This document shows positions 5,425 to 5,984 of a DNA stretch of 5,984 nucleotides, piece by piece. Position 1 is the stretch's first letter; each line of letters begins with the position of its first letter. The stretch is from JBLNBU01 sp050260215 (lineage in GTDB: Bacteria; Pseudomonadota; Alphaproteobacteria; Rhodospirillales; Magnetospirillaceae): NCBI GenBank assembly GCA_050260215.1, contig JBLNBU010000068.1:1-5984 (forward strand). Direction: 5' to 3'. A program made the translations under genes and the position numbers. Below the pieces are notes generated by a model, which was given only the letters and a program-made list of their open reading frames with translations, was not told where the DNA came from and did not search any database.

Positions 5425-5984
5425 TCAGAACGCCATGACGATGGTGCGCCCGCCGTCTTCGAGCGACACCGAGCGGGCCGAATGGGTGATCAGGTACAGG
5501 CCGCGGCCCTGCTTCTCGGTCGGGTCGACGGCCTGGATCTCGCCGTCGCCCATGGCGAAGCCCTTGCCGCGGTCCGACACCGAGATGGAGAAGGACGAAT
5601 TCTCGTCGGGCAGCAGGCAGATCTCGATCCGCCGGGCGGCGAGGACGGGGTCGGCCAGGTGGTCCATGGTCATGCGGTGGAAGGCGGCCAGCCCTTCGCG
5701 GGTCGAACGCATGCCGCTGGCGATGCCCAGGTTGCCGTGGATCATGGCATTGCTGACCGCCTCGGCCAGGCACAGCGACACCATGCCGTCCGAGGCGCGC
5801 TTGCCCAGGGGGAAGCGCTGGCGCAGCGCGCTTTCGAACAAAAGCGGCAGGTCCAGCGTCCAGCCGCTGCCGGTGGTCACCGAGACGGCGACGCCGCCGG
5901 CGCGAACCGCGTCGAAGCAGCGGGCGCCGATGCCGTCCAGGCCGTCCTCGGCCTGCTCGAAGAAGCCGCGATAGGGAAGGCCCA
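5425..5984 (-). CDS. C-terminal part of a HATPase_c (RsbW/anti-sigma-type) regulatory protein, 5' end outside window
   Basis: The visible 185 residues end in a GHKL-type ATP-binding domain like that of RsbW/SpoIIAB serine kinases and of HATPase domains attached to signalling proteins. The N-box is in LCLAEAVSNAMIHGNL at about 75-90 of the visible part (Glu and Asn bind Mg-ATP), the G1 box is VSDRGKGF and the G2 box is GRGLYLI, close to the TGA at 5425. There is no histidine phospho-acceptor domain in view. The frame is open without a stop to the window edge, with protein-like sequence before the domain (GLPYRGFFEQAEDGLDGIGA at the very start). A GTG at 5880 is therefore probably an internal valine and not the start. 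Such proteins bind sigma factors or anti-anti-sigma partners and are often joined to receiver, PAS or PP2C domains; what lies upstream cannot be seen. Its link to the sugar genes is unclear and may be only proximity. Confidence 0.82.
   Translation of the reverse strand, partial: GLPYRGFFEQAEDGLDGIGARCFDAVRAGGVAVSVTTGSGWTLDLPLLFESALRQRFPLGKRASDGMVSLCLAEAVSNAMIHGNLGIASGMRSTREGLAAFHRMTMDHLADPVLAARRIEICLLPDENSSFSISVSDRGKGFAMGDGEIQAVDPTEKQGRGLYLITHSARSVSLEDGGRTIVMAF

Noticed and set aside
3843..5438. A plus-strand open frame of about 530 codons opposite the membrane protein
   Set aside because: It is low-complexity Gln/Gly/His/Arg sequence; the minus-strand frame encodes clear membrane helices and has a good ribosome site.

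Overview
This 5,984-base window is very GC-rich, with coding frames that strongly prefer G or C at third positions. It is almost entirely coding, and all six supported genes lie on the minus strand, so transcription runs from high to low coordinates. Base composition and the type of genes fit a high-GC proteobacterium, plausibly an alphaproteobacterium of the Rhodospirillales type. That placement is an inference from general character; the window holds no rRNA, tRNA or marker gene.

Layout in transcription order: (1) the C-terminal part of a protein ending in a HATPase domain of the anti-sigma / RsbW type (5425-5984, running off the right edge); (2) a 76-base gap; (3) a large multi-pass membrane protein resembling a GT-C glycosyltransferase (3849-5348); (4) a three-domain sugar C-methyltransferase of the TylC3/NovU/TcaB9 type (2591-3814); (5) an RfbH/ColD-type member of the DegT/DnrJ/EryC1 fold family with His in place of the PLP lysine (1394-2590); (6) an extended-SDR nucleotide-sugar reductase/epimerase (521-1384); (7) an RmlC/RfbC-type 3,5-epimerase that starts with GTG and runs off the left edge about ten residues short of its end (1-531).

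Genes 4 to 7 are packed like one operon: a stop codon directly abutting the next ATG, a 9-base gap, and an 11-base overlap. The visible Shine-Dalgarno sequences lie wholly or partly inside the preceding gene. Together they look like the middle and end of a pathway that turns an NDP-4-keto-6-deoxyhexose into a C-methylated (branched), probably 3-deoxygenated sugar for a surface polysaccharide such as O-antigen. The RfbH-like enzyme would remove the 3-hydroxyl, the methyltransferase would add a carbon branch next to the 4-keto group, the epimerase would invert C3 and/or C5, and the SDR would reduce C4. The nucleotidyltransferase and 4,6-dehydratase expected to start the pathway are not in the window. 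The membrane protein may belong to the same glycan system, but enzymes of its class normally use polyprenyl-phosphate sugars rather than nucleotide sugars.

No gene-free stretch exceeds about 80 bases. I found no RNA gene, mobile element, CRISPR array or convincing terminator. Very long stop-free frames antisense to and out of phase with the real genes are by-products of the GC bias.
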